Shown one piece after another: positions 22,801-34,336 of a stretch of 64,000 bases of DNA. The position numbers and the translations under genes were made by a program. The stretch is from contig VWZS01004366.1 of assembly GCA_013397075.1 (NCBI GenBank), positions 62,317-126,316 on the forward strand, read 5' to 3'. The first letter of the stretch is position 1. Each line of letters begins with the position of its first letter. Source of the stretch: Rhabdornis inornatus. Taxonomy: Eukaryota > Chordata > Aves > Passeriformes > Rhabdornithidae. The notes beneath the pieces are model-generated. The model made no database searches, was not told the DNA's origin, and saw only the letters and a program-made list of their open reading frames with translations.

Positions 22801-25800
22801 CTTCGTCCGGGAAGACACCACATGACCTGCAAGGATGTCCAAAGCTGTTCCTGATCGAAGCAGGAATAGAGCCAACCTCTAATACGTTCTAATATGACAG
22901 CTTTAATGTCTGTCTATTAATTACAGCCACAAACTACATTACAATTGCTGCTTTATAATTTGAAAACCCGATTTTAAAAAGAGCCTGTGCATCTGTAACC
23001 ACCTGGTCTAGTGAAAGGTCTCCTATGGCAGGGGATGCGATGAGATGGGCTTTAAGGTCCCTCCAAACCATTGTGGGGTTCTGTGATTTCCTTTTTCCCT
23101 GTCTTTTCTCACTCTGCCCCTGCTCTGTTTCCCTGCAGGAATCCCTCATTGCTGTGACATTGAGCACAGCCCAGGGGTTTGTGTGGGCAGGGAAGCCCCT
23201 GGAAGCAATTCCTACAGCACTGCAGGCACTGCACTTCAGCTCCCAAGTGTTCGGCTCTGGCTCCATGCAGCTCGTGCCCATTTTTCTGCTGCTGGCTGAG
23301 GCCTCCACGGGTGAGCATTGTCAACATGGGAATGCTGGCAAGGGCAAGGCCTCCCGGGTCAGGTTTCTGGTTTCCTTTTGCCATTTATCTGGAAAGGAGC
23401 AGCTCTGGGCCCTGCTCTGCCTCAAGGGCATTGCAGAGATTTGAGCTGTCCCACACACACACACCCCTCACACCCCTTTTCTGTGGCTCTGGGGCAAAGA
23501 ATCTCTCAGCACTCAGGAGATCAATGAAATCGAATGAAATGTTTTCTCCCTCTCTACCAATTCCCACAGGAGAAGCTCTATGAAAGTCTGTTCTTTACCT
23601 CTGTGGCCTTGGATCTCTCTCCAAAGCATTAAATTCCAGAGGGTGTTTGTTTGTGTTTTTATCTCAGGGAACCAGCAAACATTTCAGAGGCGATTGCACC
23701 CAAAGAACTCCCCGGTTCATTCACAAATCTTGTTCTGCCTGAGCAGAGCTTTTTCTTATTGTATACTTTGGAAAACATGGCAAAAGAGGGCATGGGAGCT
23801 GCTCTCTCTGCAAGACAGAGCCCTGCAAATCACTGCCATTCCTGGAGCACACACAATGCTCTGCTGGCACAACAGAGCTGGCTCAGGGGTTGTTGTAAAT
23901 GGTGCAGTGAGAGCAGGGAGAAAAAGTGCTGTGAGTAATTCCAGTGTGATAAGGTGAGAGTCATCATCGCCTGCCTGGAGCAAACCTGTGTAGGCCACAT
24001 GTTCCAGAGAGATTGTGTGCAGTGTATCCTCTGCCATGGAGCCAGGCTGGGAGAGCTGGGCGTGTTCACCTGGAGAAGAGAAGGCTCCAGGGAGAACTCA
24101 GAGCCCCTTCCAGGGCCTAAAGGGGCTCCAGGAGAGCTGGAGAGGGGCTTGGGACAAGGGCCTGGAGTGCCAGGACACAGGGAATGGCTTCCCACTGCCA
24201 GAGGGCAGAGTTAGATGGGATATTGGGAAGAAATTCCTCCCTGTGAGGGTGGGGAGGCCCTGGCACAGGGTGTCCAGAGCAGCTGTGGCTGCCCCTGGAT
24301 CCCTGGAAGTCTCCAAGGCCAGGCTGGACAGGGCTTGGAGCAACCTGGGATAGTGGAAAGTGTCCCTACCCATGTTAGGGGGTGGAATGGGATGAACATG
24401 AAGGTCCCCTCCAATCCAAATCAGTCTGGAATTCTGTGGTTTCTGGCTCCTTTTGGAGCTCTCTACACATTCACTTGTCTGTAAATGAGAATTTAGACAC
24501 CTGGGCAACTCAGAAGCACTTGGGAAAGAAGTGGGGAATCCCCAGACTGCATCTCCGTATCAAGCTACCCCAAAGGGACAGTCAGCAGTATTCTCTGACT
24601 TTCCAGATTAAAAAATGCTCCTTATCCTCCTTATTTCCCTGATTATCCCTACATGTCATTCCAGGCACTGGCTGTCTCCGCCAGGCAGCCAAGTATCTCT
24701 CCCAAGCCCAGTGGATCGTCCTCCAAACTCCAGACTGCAGTGCTGCTCTTCAGTCTAAGTTGCACCATGGGCTGGGGCTTTTCTCTATTGCTGAAGGAAA
24801 CCTGGACCAGGCTTTGTATCACCTGGCCAATGATGTAAGTCCCTTGGGATACAGGAACAGGGAACACTTCTATTTTAATTCTTTCTCTCCTCCCAGATAG
24901 ATATGGAAATGCCAACAGGCAGATTTGGGATCTTGAGAGCATTCACATCACAGACACCCGAACTGGATAGATCTGAGACACATGTGGATCCATGTGTGAG
25001 CTAAAGATGTGTTTTGCCAGTTATCCCTATTCCCATGAAGTGACAGAGAATTGTGGAACCACTACGGTTGGAAAAGCCCTCCATGATCATCAAGTCCAAC
25101 CATTCCCCCAGCACTGTCAGGTCCACACCTAGCCCTTGTTTCCGAGTGCCACATCCACGCGATTTTGAACACCTCCAGGGATGGTGATTCCACCACTGCC
25201 CTGCACAGCCTGTTCCAATACTTGAACACTCTTCCCATGAAGAATTTTTCCCAATATCCTACCTTGAACCTCCCCTGGCACAACCTGAGGCTATTTCCTC
25301 TTGTCCTGTGCCTTGTTCCCTGGGAGCAGAGCCCGACCCCACCTGGATGCACTCTCCTGTCAAGGAGTTGTGCAGAGCCAGATGGTCGCCCCTGAGCCTC
25401 CTTTTCTCGAGTCTGAGCTGCCCTCAGCCACTCCTCATATATTCCTCACATTCCTTGTCTTTATGGCTTCTCTCTATAAATTTCTCCATCAGCTTCATTG
25501 CAGTGCTGAGATGCCCAGACATTCCTGCCCCAAACTGATGGAGTTGCCCTTTATTCCACAGATAATTTACATTTTGGCTGTTATTTACCTCAATACTTTC
25601 CCAGCTCTGTCACCCATTATTTAATTAATGCCTTATTTCTCTATTTCAGTATCTGATTCAATGATGTTTTCTCCAATTCCACCTCTTTAGCCATGAAAAC
25701 AGTTTGTTACATTGGAAGTGGTCATTGCCAGCTGTGTTCTTGATGATGCTTTGCCTGTCATTTGATCCTCCAAAGCCAGATGAACTTCTCCACATCCTAT

Positions 25801-28800
25801 TTCTGTCTCATGTAGACTAAATTTATCCAGTGCCGAGTGATGTATACCCACTCCTGTGGAATTAGATAGTGGCTTTGTGTGGGTGCAAATGATGACATAA
25901 AGGGAGAATTAGACCCTTTCTATTATAACACACAACCCTGTCTCTGCTTAGTCTAGAAGCCCTTTGGGCATTTGAGAGAGTCCCACAAAGGAATCTCCCA
26001 AAAGGCTTTGGAGATTCCCCAAATCCTTTTCTTTTTTTTGTCGGTTTTTTGGTTTTTTTGGTGTTTGGGGTTTTTTTGTTTTGTTTTTTTTTTTTTTAAG
26101 ATTCCCTAAATGTGGTGCCTGAAAGGGCACCAGGTAAGAAGTTTTTAACTCTTAGCAAGTTCAGGACCTGCCTGGACCTTGGCTCCATGTCTGGGGTCTG
26201 CTGAGAGTCACACGCCAGCTCAGAATAGCTGGAATGCTCCACTGCTTTCCCACTGCTCCTCTGGGGCTCTGGAGAAAGAACAGGCTTGTCTGGGGGCTGG
26301 GAAAGCAGGAGGATGGGCTTTGGGAGAGGTGGGATGGATGGGTGGCTCAGAGAGAGGAGGAGAGGTGGGAAACCTTCCCTGGACTTTAGAAAATGAACCG
26401 AGCAGGTGCCTCTGCTCCAGCCAGGGGGGATTTAGGGTGTTGTATTCCCATGGATCAACCTGAAAATACAGCTTTTTAGTACATTCCTATGGATAAACTC
26501 TGTGAACTAGGTATATTCCAATGGATCCTATGGAAAAACCCCAAAATAGAATTCTTTAGTACCTCATTCCCATGGATAACCCCAAAACATAGAGGTTTTT
26601 ATACCTTATTCCTTTACATAACCCCCAAAATACAGCTTGTTAGTGCCTCATTCCTATGGATAACCCCCAAATAGAGTTTTTAGTACGTCATTCCTTTACA
26701 TTACCCCAAAAAAACAGCTTTTAAGTACCACATTTTCCAATCACTACCAGGCATAATTTGCACATAACAAATCCCCAGCATTTGCCATATTATTAATCCA
26801 CAATTAAAAATTTCCCAGGTTTGACATGAACATGAACCTTCTGGGGTTTATCTTTTGTTTAATATTGATTTCAGGTTTACCTGGCTACTGCTGAGTTTGG
26901 ACTAAATTCTGTTGAGGTCTCTGGAGGTTACTTCCACATGGCCAACATTTTCTTCCACCAGAATAAAATGGATACAGCAAACTCACTCTATACTGAGGTT
27001 GGTAGAACCAAAAATCATCCTCTGAATTTTTCTCAGCTTTTTCTAGTGCTCGTTCCAAAGGTTTTTCCGTTTCCTTTCAATGGGATGATGACCATATCAT
27101 GTGTCAGTGTTGCCCTTTAGGATTAATCCCAGAAACCCTTTTCGTACATAAATAATTCTCTGAGTTAAAACAATGAGACATTAATTCCGTAATCAGTTCA
27201 AAATTCTTAATAAACTGTCTTCAGTTTGGGCAACCAAACCTTGTTAAAAACCAACTTTGCTACCAAATTTCCTGTGCCAGGGGTTAGAGTCCCACCAGTA
27301 TAGACGGTTTGAGCAGTTCCTAAATCCAAGGAAGAGTGGGATACAAACAAGTCACCTAAAATTTACACTGGCAATCAGTGAAAAGTCACACTGATAAAAG
27401 ATTTTCAGAATGGATTGATCAAGCAAGGAAAGTAATAATTATCTAATTGATTTAATAACTGAAAAAAATGAACTTTTATTTGTTTAAATCAATTTGTGTG
27501 GAAATGAGGTGCTGCCAGCTGCAAAATCCACCACCATTCCTGTCCAAAACTTCAACTCAACTAGCTTTTGGTGAATATTTAGGTTAGATTTGTTCAAGTT
27601 AGGTGAAAATCCCTAATCAGCTGGAGAAGTGAGCAATTCCAGCTGGAGCTGTGTGGGAGAGGAGCAGTGCGATCCCTCTGGGAACATCCAGCCTAGCTCA
27701 GTGACCCGCAGGCACGAAGAGGGGATGGGCCATGCAGGGACATTGTTTGGAGAACAATTGAATACCAGGGATTAACAGGAGTGAAATAATTCCCATGCTT
27801 CCTGCCAGGTGAGCAGCCTCTGGCATGACTGGCTGCTGAGCTCCCTTCAGGGGCACCAGCGAGTGCTCCGGGCCCGGGCAGAAGCTTCACCGTTCTCTGA
27901 GAATGAGGAAGGCATCAAGGATGGGATGAGTAAGAGCTGCTACTGCTCCAAAACCTTTGGGAAGTGGGGGGGTTAAACACCTGCACCCTACAGATTATGT
28001 TGGCAATGTTGGGGTTGGTATCGTGTTTCCAGAGGCTGAATTTAATGTCAATGCCAAGTGTTCTTGATGTCAGTGCTCGGCAGATTGCCACAGGCCACTT
28101 CAGGAATGAGGGTGTTCCGTGGAAATCCAGCTTTGCCCTTGCTGTTTGCATTCTCCATTTCTCAGTTCCCTTGGCACTGACTGGAGCAAAGCAAGATTTG
28201 ATTCATGGACTCATGGAATCATTCGGGTTAGAAAAGACCTTTAAAATCACCAAATCCTGTCCTGTTCACCACTAACCCACATCCCAAATGCCACATCCAT
28301 ATGTTTTCTGAACACTTCCAGGTATGGTGACTCCACCATATCCCTAGGCAACCTGTTCCAATGCTTTACATGCCTTTCCATGAAAAGATTTCTTCTAGTA
28401 TTCGAAGTAAATCTCCCCTGATGCAATTTGATACTTGAGCATTCTCATTTCTTTGCAGCTCCTTCATCTCCCTTTAATAATGGATGTGACGTTTCAGCTC
28501 ACTTAGGTGGGGGTACAGCTCCCTCCTGGAGCAGCAGGACATGATGGAATAGCTTGTACAGATAATTGGATGTATTAATCAGGAGAGTATTCTTGGAAGA
28601 AAGGCTGGGGAGTCTCTCACTGGCACATAAAGGTGCAGAAAGCATCAGTGTGCTGCTGATACTACCTCAGGCTCCCCTGAAACCAGACAGACTCTGGTTC
28701 TTGGCTCCTTTCAACCATCTTTGCTAGTAAGGACATTGTCAGGAAAGGGAATAAAAGCTTCTCTCCCTGGAATGTTCAGGGTCAGGTTGGACACCTTCCT

Positions 28801-30617
28801 CTATCCCAGGTTGCTCCAAGCCCCATCCAACCTGGCCTTGGACACTTTCAGGGATGGGGCAGCCACAGCTTCTCTGGGCACCCTGTGCCAGGGCCTCACC
28901 ACCCTCAGACCATGTTGATGTTTGTAGTAGCAATGGTTTGGTGTCTAGAAGAGCCAGCTGGGCTGTTGGAAGTTTTGAATCTATTCTCTTGCACAAATCC
29001 ATCCATCAGGATAATTTCTTTCTCCATGTAGCTGAAGCCCAGTGCAAGGAAGGAACGCGGGTGTTGCAGGCAGTGCTGAAGGCCAGGGAACAGGGACCAC
29101 TGCAGCATCCTGGGGAAACAGCCCGAGTCCTGCATGCCCTGGCCATGATCCACTACCTGGGCCTGGATTTAGCCAAGGTAGGTTGTGTCTGAAAGGGTTC
29201 AGGAGAATTGGCCAACAGCTCTGGGGATCATCCTATCTCCTGGTCCTCTTGTTCCCCAGCACCTCTCCTGAGCCCACAGCGCTGGTGACCAAGGACAAAG
29301 TGCCTCATAGCTCTCAAACCAAGGGCTTAAGTGGGATATTAAGAGGAAATCCTAATCCATGGTGGGGAGGCCCTGGCACAGGGTGCCCAGAGAAGCTGTG
29401 ACTGCCCCTGGATCCCTGGAAGTGTCCAAGGCCAGTTTGGACAGGGCTTGGAGCAACCTGGGATAGTAGAAGTTGTCTCTGTCATGGGATATGAGATCAG
29501 CTTTAAAGTCCCTTGCAAGCCAAACTATTCTATAGTTCTGTGACCCGCACTCTGTCAAGGCTGAGAATCCTCGTGGATGTGTTTTGGTCTCTGCCAGGCC
29601 AGTGGATCCTGCAGTTATCCACATTTTCTGGCTTCATCCTTTATCTGGGCTATCTTGGCAGTGTAGCTGCCTTTAGACCTGAGCTCAGGGGTTACACAGA
29701 GCAAGACGTGGGGCTCACAGACTTATCCTTGAGCCAGACTCCCTTGAGTTCAGGGTTCAGTCTATTGGAGTCTGTAATTCCAGTTTGGCGTCTGCATTCC
29801 TGTATCTTTATGGCTTAAAAATTCACAAGTGAGTAGTAACTTCTGTGCTTTACCAAGAATTGATTTTGAGGAAGTGCTAAGCAGAAACCATCCGGAGATC
29901 AGGCCCCTCTGTTTGGAATCAGAGCTCAAAACCCTGAGTTTCTTCAGCCTAGGTTTTGAGGAATGAAAATATAGGTGGTGAAAAATACTGTGTTGAAATA
30001 TTAATGGTCTCTTCATTGTATTATAGAAAGCCACAACTTGGGATTGTTTAGGAGACACAAACATTTAAATTTGTTTGAAAAAAAAAAACCAAAGCTTTAT
30101 AATTGTGAGAGTGTCTAATCCCTGGAAGAGCTACCAAGGGAAATTATTTAGTTCCTTATCAAGAGGAATGAAGGATTTAGTTCAGAGTCAAGGACAGCTG
30201 TTTTTCTTCCCTGATATAGCTTTGGGATTGTTCAAAGGAGCTGTGTTAGACAGGAGGTGATGTCCAGCATGGGGGGCTGGGGTCAGTAATCTCCTGTCTG
30301 CACCACTGGATCCTAAATATGGGATCTGCTGGCAGCTTTAGGCTCTTCTGTAAAGCAGCTTGTAGAGGTCACCTCGGAAAGGGAGTCTGGATCAGCTCCA
30401 GGCTGCTCCTGCACTGGGCCTCAGCAGGTATTTAACTACCCCATGAGAAAAGCCAGATTCCTGATAATTCCTGGGTGTTTCTTCTGTCCCATTCCAGGCC
30501 CGGGAGGTGGGGATGAAAGCCTTCAACCTGGCCAAGCAGCTGCCCCAGCAAGACTCTCTAGAAACCATCGGTCACCTGCTGGAGCTGATTAATGCCCAGT
30601 TTTCCCACACCACATAA
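16853..30617 (+). CDS. ZMYND12: ZMYND12, zinc finger MYND domain-containing protein 12
   Basis: Eight exons: 16853-16935, 17995-18136, 23139-23310, 24665-24834, 26875-26997, 27809-27929, 29032-29177 and 30498-30617. The 1077 nt give 358 residues; human has 365. The MYND zinc finger (residues 7-45) is split by intron 1: CELC, CLGC, YYC, HQ, then DWISIH and a closing Cys, so all ligands are present. The rest is helical and TPR-like: LQALHFSSQVFG and LVPIFLLLAEAS in exon 3, QAQWIVLQ and ALYHLAND in exon 4, SGGYFHMANIFF in exon 5, HALAMIHYLGLDLAK in exon 7 and AREVGMKAFNLAKQ in exon 8. In mammals the protein is linked to TTC29 and the sperm axoneme, and its loss causes flagellum defects. Start context is GGCC-ATG-G, with no upstream in-frame ATG. 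A poly(A) signal lies 142 bp after the stop. The RFX X-box 31 bp before the ATG fits ciliary expression. Confidence 0.96.
16945..17530. repeat. G-rich minisatellite in ZMYND12 intron 1
   Basis: Repeated units such as GGATGAGGCCCAGGA and GGACACAGGGACAAG fill about 580 bp directly after exon 1. It is G-rich on the ZMYND12 sense strand. Confidence 0.65.
18229..18367. repeat. Diverged inverted repeat, left arm (ZMYND12 intron 2)
   Basis: The reverse complement of this arm aligns with 19150-19295 over about 130 bp at roughly 80% identity, broken by one indel of about 17 bp. Shared blocks include AAGGCAAAAG(C/T)CCTGCTTGG and ACTCCTGT(G/C)TGGC. Confidence 0.7.
19150..19295. repeat. Diverged inverted repeat, right arm (ZMYND12 intron 2)
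   Basis: Partner of 18229-18367 in opposite orientation, about 780 bp away. In one frame of each arm the similarity is visible as SLPKSCKTKRNLLPK versus SLPNSYKTERNFLPK. This could reflect an old coding repeat or simply the nucleotide similarity. Confidence 0.7.
20105..20290 (+). mobile_element. CR1 LINE fragment in ZMYND12 intron 2
   Basis: Sense CR1: TTCCCTGAGGGTGGGGAGGC through AGGGGGTGGAATGAGATGAG. Confidence 0.87.
21468..21655 (-). mobile_element. CR1 LINE fragment in ZMYND12 intron 2
   Basis: Antisense CR1: CAGAATCTGAAACTGGTTTG through CACAGCTTCTCTGGAAAACC. Confidence 0.85.
22098..22225 (+). mobile_element. CR1 LINE fragment (short)
   Basis: Sense CR1 3' terminus with GAGCAACCTGGTCTAGTGGA and a TTCTGGGATTCTGTC tail. 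Confidence 0.82.
22995..23090 (+). mobile_element. CR1 LINE fragment just upstream of ZMYND12 exon 3
   Basis: Sense CR1 3' terminus (ACCTGGTCTAGTGAAAGGTC, CCTCCAAACCATTGTGGGGT). It ends about 50 bp before exon 3. Confidence 0.8.
24015..24450 (+). mobile_element. CR1 LINE fragment in ZMYND12 intron 3
   Basis: Sense CR1, about 435 bp. Shares long blocks with the copy at 3820-4140 (GAAGAAATTCCTCCCTGTGA, GTGGAAAGTGTCCCTACCCA). Confidence 0.9.
25043..25445 (-). mobile_element. CR1 LINE fragment in ZMYND12 intron 4
   Basis: Antisense CR1 of the same subfamily as 11036-11530 and 34577-34990 (CATTCCCCCAGCACTGTCAG, AGGAGTTGTGCAGAGCCAGA). Confidence 0.88.
26442..26730. repeat. Minisatellite in ZMYND12 intron 4
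   Basis: About six units of about 42-45 bp around ATTCCTATGGATAACCCC, an A-rich stretch, then TTTTTAGTACCTC, with substantial divergence between copies. Confidence 0.75.
28205..28450 (-). mobile_element. Old diverged CR1 fragment in ZMYND12 intron 6
   Basis: Antisense, clearly more diverged than the others: ATGGAATCATTCGGGTTAGA, GAACACTTCCAGGTATGGTG. Confidence 0.75.
28770..28917 (-). mobile_element. CR1 LINE fragment in ZMYND12 intron 6
   Basis: Antisense CR1 internal block (TCCTCTATCCCAGGTTGCTC, CACAGCTTCTCTGGGCACCC), about 115 bp before exon 7. Confidence 0.82.
29328..29545 (+). mobile_element. CR1 LINE fragment in ZMYND12 intron 7
   Basis: Sense CR1: GTGGGGAGGCCCTGGCACAG through TTCTATAGTTCTGTGA. 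Confidence 0.87.
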
Positions 30618-30758
30618 AAACTGGCTCTGTCAGACCCAGGTGTTTGGCCAGGTTCTCTCTTATCCAGGTTCCTGAACACCATGAGCGTCACAAACCCTTG
30701 GTCCTTCCTGCTGCTGCCTCTTTCCTCTGAATCCCTGGCTGTCCCAAACTGTTTGGAA

Positions 30759-30764
30759 AATAAA
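30759..30764 (+). other. ZMYND12 polyadenylation signal
   Basis: AATAAA 142 bp after the ZMYND12 stop, followed by T-rich sequence. Confidence 0.75.
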
Positions 30765-33000
30765 CATTTTGGTCTGAATTAGTCTTCATGTGCTGCTCCA
30801 CCCCTGTAACCTCTCAGAGAGTAACAGCAGCAGGGTGAGAAACAAAAGCATCACAAACACAGTGAATGAATCATTTATTGGCCAGGTTGGGAATAAGCAA
30901 ACAGCCTCTCACAGCCTCGTGGTGGTTGTCCAGGAGCCAAGACGAGCTCAGGTGTGTTTCTTACTGGTTTCCTGGCTTTGCTTGCCAGTTTGGTGAGGGA
31001 GATCCCATGGAGGGAGAGGAGAGGGACAACAGGGAAGGGCTGGGGTGGTGGACATCTGCTCCTGGGGACCTGGTTGGGCTTGACAAGGCATTGCAGCTCC
31101 CTGCAGAGCTCTTCTATCTCCAAACCAATTTCCAGAGAATCACAGCCTGGTTTGGAAAACCAGCCTGGTTTAATAAGCTCATCCCACTTCACCCACTGTC
31201 ATGGGCAGGAACACCTTCCACTACAGCAGGTGCTCAGAATTTTCTCTTTCTGCAGAGCTTCTCGTAGCTCTGAGCACTGAGAAACTCCTTTATTCCACTT
31301 CCATGGGTAGAAATTCCATGGGAAGGACTTCCATCCAGGAGGGACCATGGGAGGCATGAGGGACTCTAAACAGTCTTGAGGGAAAGAATAAAAAGGCTCC
31401 AACCGGGGATTCTAACCTAAAGAAGATGCAGTTTCCTCCTGGCAGAGAGCTGACATCCCCTTGGATCTGCCACCAACATCAGGAGGAGCTGCCACCACAA
31501 GGCCCATTCCCAGCTGACTCCTGCCCCAGGGAAAGGCGAGATCCCTTGGGACAGAGGTGACCCTGCTGGGGAGGGACAGGGACACCAGGGCAGGGCCAGA
31601 TGCTGGAAGGCTCCAGAGGCCATGGGGAGTGTGGGAAGCACGATGCAGCTGCTGGATTTCATGATCCCTCACGGCTGGGAAAGTGGAGAATGGAATCTCG
31701 GCCTGTGCTGAGCTGAGCGCTGAGCTCCAATTAAGGCTCATTTACTCCAGGAGGATTTATGAGGGTGTTTAATTGCCTCACTGAGTTGGGCTGGAGTCAA
31801 GCGCGCTTTGTAAATGCTTCATCAAGCTGGGGCCTGAGCAATTAGCAGGGATTGCTGCTGCTGGGGAAGGGAAAACCACAGGTTCAGCCACGTTCCATTC
31901 CAGGGGGTGGGATAAGGCTGCTTGGGGTGCACAGCACAGGCCTGGAGAAGGGCTAGGAGACCTCACAACACTCCTGTGGGAGATGCTGCTGGTCTCTCCA
32001 TCTCATCAGGTGTGGAATAACCATCTCCATGGGGTGGGGCATGCTGGAATGATCACCTCCATGGGGTGGGGGATGCTGGGGGACTGTGCCTGCTAGCACA
32101 GTGCCCCAGGGCATAGGGATTTGGGTCACCAGGGATTTGGAGCTCCGTCCTGGCTGTAATCCTTCCAGTGCTCCCAGGCTGAGCCCGCAGGGCCGTGTGG
32201 CTGCTCTGGGTGTTCAATAAAACAAACCCAGCCTAGAAATGAAGGTTGTGCAGGGCTGAGCATCTCCCGGAGCCAGGAACAAAACAACAGTGAGGAGAGG
32301 AGCCCTGGGCATAATCCCACATTCTGGGGAGCTCTTAAAGACACTACAAGAGCGATTTCCTACACTAGCCGTGCCCAGTGTGTGCCCTGCAGGGCAAAGA
32401 GCTGCTTCAATAAGTAGAAAAAAGCCTGAAGTGACCAAGATCAGCATTTCTTTGCCTGAAAACGTTCAGGCTTGCAGTTCTTGGCACCTTCTCAGCTGAA
32501 GGAGAAAAAAGACAAATCCATGGAGCAGCAGCAACCTCTTCCCTCCCCTCCCTTGCTCAGGTGCTCATGGCATGACCAAGGGTCTGTCCCGGGCAAGGGG
32601 AGCAGGCTTGGGATGCACAGGGCAGGACAGCTCCAGCCAGGTCCCCCGCCCGTGATCCCAGCAGCCCAGGCTGCTCCAGGCAATTAAAATGTGGTTGTAC
32701 ACCCAGAGCAGGTATTTTGCAACCAGGTGAGTAGTTCCCATGGTGGAAAAACTTTGCAGGGACACGCACTCCCAGACCACCCCCCACCACCCGTGGCAGG
32801 GCAGGCAAAGTCCAGCTCCAACAAATAAAGGCACAGGACACTGGGGCTGGGTGGCTGCTCACATTCTCCTTTATTGTTCACACCACACACCTTCCCCTTG
32901 GCACTTCACTGCAGGGATTTGCTTAAAAAAACACACATGCACCCTCACAGCTTGGCGCGGCTGTGCCACAACCAGGTGAGAACAGGCATTTTTAAAGAGA
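30765..33000. other. ZMYND12-SLC2A1 convergent spacer, no gene seen
   Basis: 2.2 kb between the two 3' ends. It holds one CR1 remnant (31133-31232) and short frames on both strands with no family resemblance. Part may belong to a longer SLC2A1 3' UTR. Confidence 0.5.
31133..31232 (-). mobile_element. CR1 LINE remnant
   Basis: Antisense 3' terminus (AGAATCACAGCCTGGTTTGG, GCAGGAACACCTTCCACTAC) in the ZMYND12/SLC2A1 spacer. Confidence 0.7.
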
Positions 33001-34336
33001 TTTATTTTACTCCCCCCCCCTTTATTTTCTTTCACGTGTGGTCAAGTGTTATCACTTCCAAACCAAACAAATTTTTAAAAAGATACTATTAAAAACAAAA
33101 CAAAAAAACACAAAAAAACCAACACAAACCAAAAAAACAACCCTCCCTGTGGCTTTGGGAATGTGCCAAGAGCTCCCACACCAGCTGCACTCAGGGAAAT
33201 GCTTTTTTTTTGTATGTTTTCAGTTTTGTTTGAAAAGGACAGTATTTCTCATGTGTATTTCTTTTAATATACTACAGCCTGAAATTCAGTGCAATAGATA
33301 CAACTACAGTGCAGAACTATACAAAAGTCATCCTAACCATATACAAGCTTTTTTTTTCTTAGTTGCTATAGAAACTATAACCTCTTTCTGTACCTTTTGT
33401 ATGCATTATACAGTGTGAATATACTCCAAGAATATTTACAGTACTTGGCTTGTCAAATCAGAAATGCTATAACTTAAATGTCTACTATTAACAACCATTG
33501 AACAAAAATATATATAATATAAATATCTTCCAGTCTATACACAGAGCAGGAAACGGCTGTATCCATGTGGTGCTGGATTTTGGTGAGTCCCAAGATGGGG
33601 GTGGTGATGGAGGGGGATGTTGTCGTGTGCGGCTGCCGCTGGCGCTTCACTGTCGGGCAAATATTGCCGAGATTAATCCCAAAATTCAACAGGAAGACAT
33701 CCCCCCTCTCCCATTTTCCCCTCCCAACTGGAATTCAGGCAAAAGGAGAGGAGCCTATGACAACGGATTGACCTTTCCAACTGATCCATCCGGCTGGCTC
33801 CGTCCTCCACGCTGCCCCGGGCGGGAGGTCCCCGTCCACGAACCCACCATGGGGCTTGAAATCAAGGAAACTTTAAAAAATGACTCATTTTCTTGGTAGT
33901 TTTTCTTTAAAAAAATATTGGATTTAGTCAATTTATGTGATTTTTTTCCTCTATTATTAGAACATTAAAAAATAAGTTTCCAGCTTTTTAAAAACTTCCT
34001 CTACATGATTTTCCATTAAATAACTATCGCGTCATTAATAAAAAACTGGGAATTGCCCTCCTGCTTGTGGGGGCTGCGTGGCTGTGTTTTAAAACACCTA
34101 TTGGCTTTGAAATCTTGGACGCGAAACCAGCTAAAAAAGAAAATAAAATTCATTCCTAGCAGAAAAAAAAAAAAAAAATAAAATAGGTCAGTCTGTCCCC
34201 AGTAAACCACTGGGGGAGGCTGGAGAAGGGGTGTCAGTGCTGGACCCCCCCCCCACTCCCTCCTGTCTGGGATCTGTACAAAGTGTTTTAAAAAAGTCCC
34301 CCTGGATTTGGGGGGCGGTGGCGCCGGGGGTCCAGG
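33001..34336 (-). other. Probable SLC2A1 3' UTR
   Basis: About 1.3 kb of non-coding sequence after the SLC2A1 stop, AT-rich in its distal half (33,220-33,560) and ending near two minus-strand AATAAA signals (33026-33021 and 33006-33001) separated by a run of C. A further candidate signal lies at 32875-32870. GLUT1 transcripts in other vertebrates have long 3' UTRs, so this extent is plausible. The exact 3' end is inferred. Confidence 0.55.
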
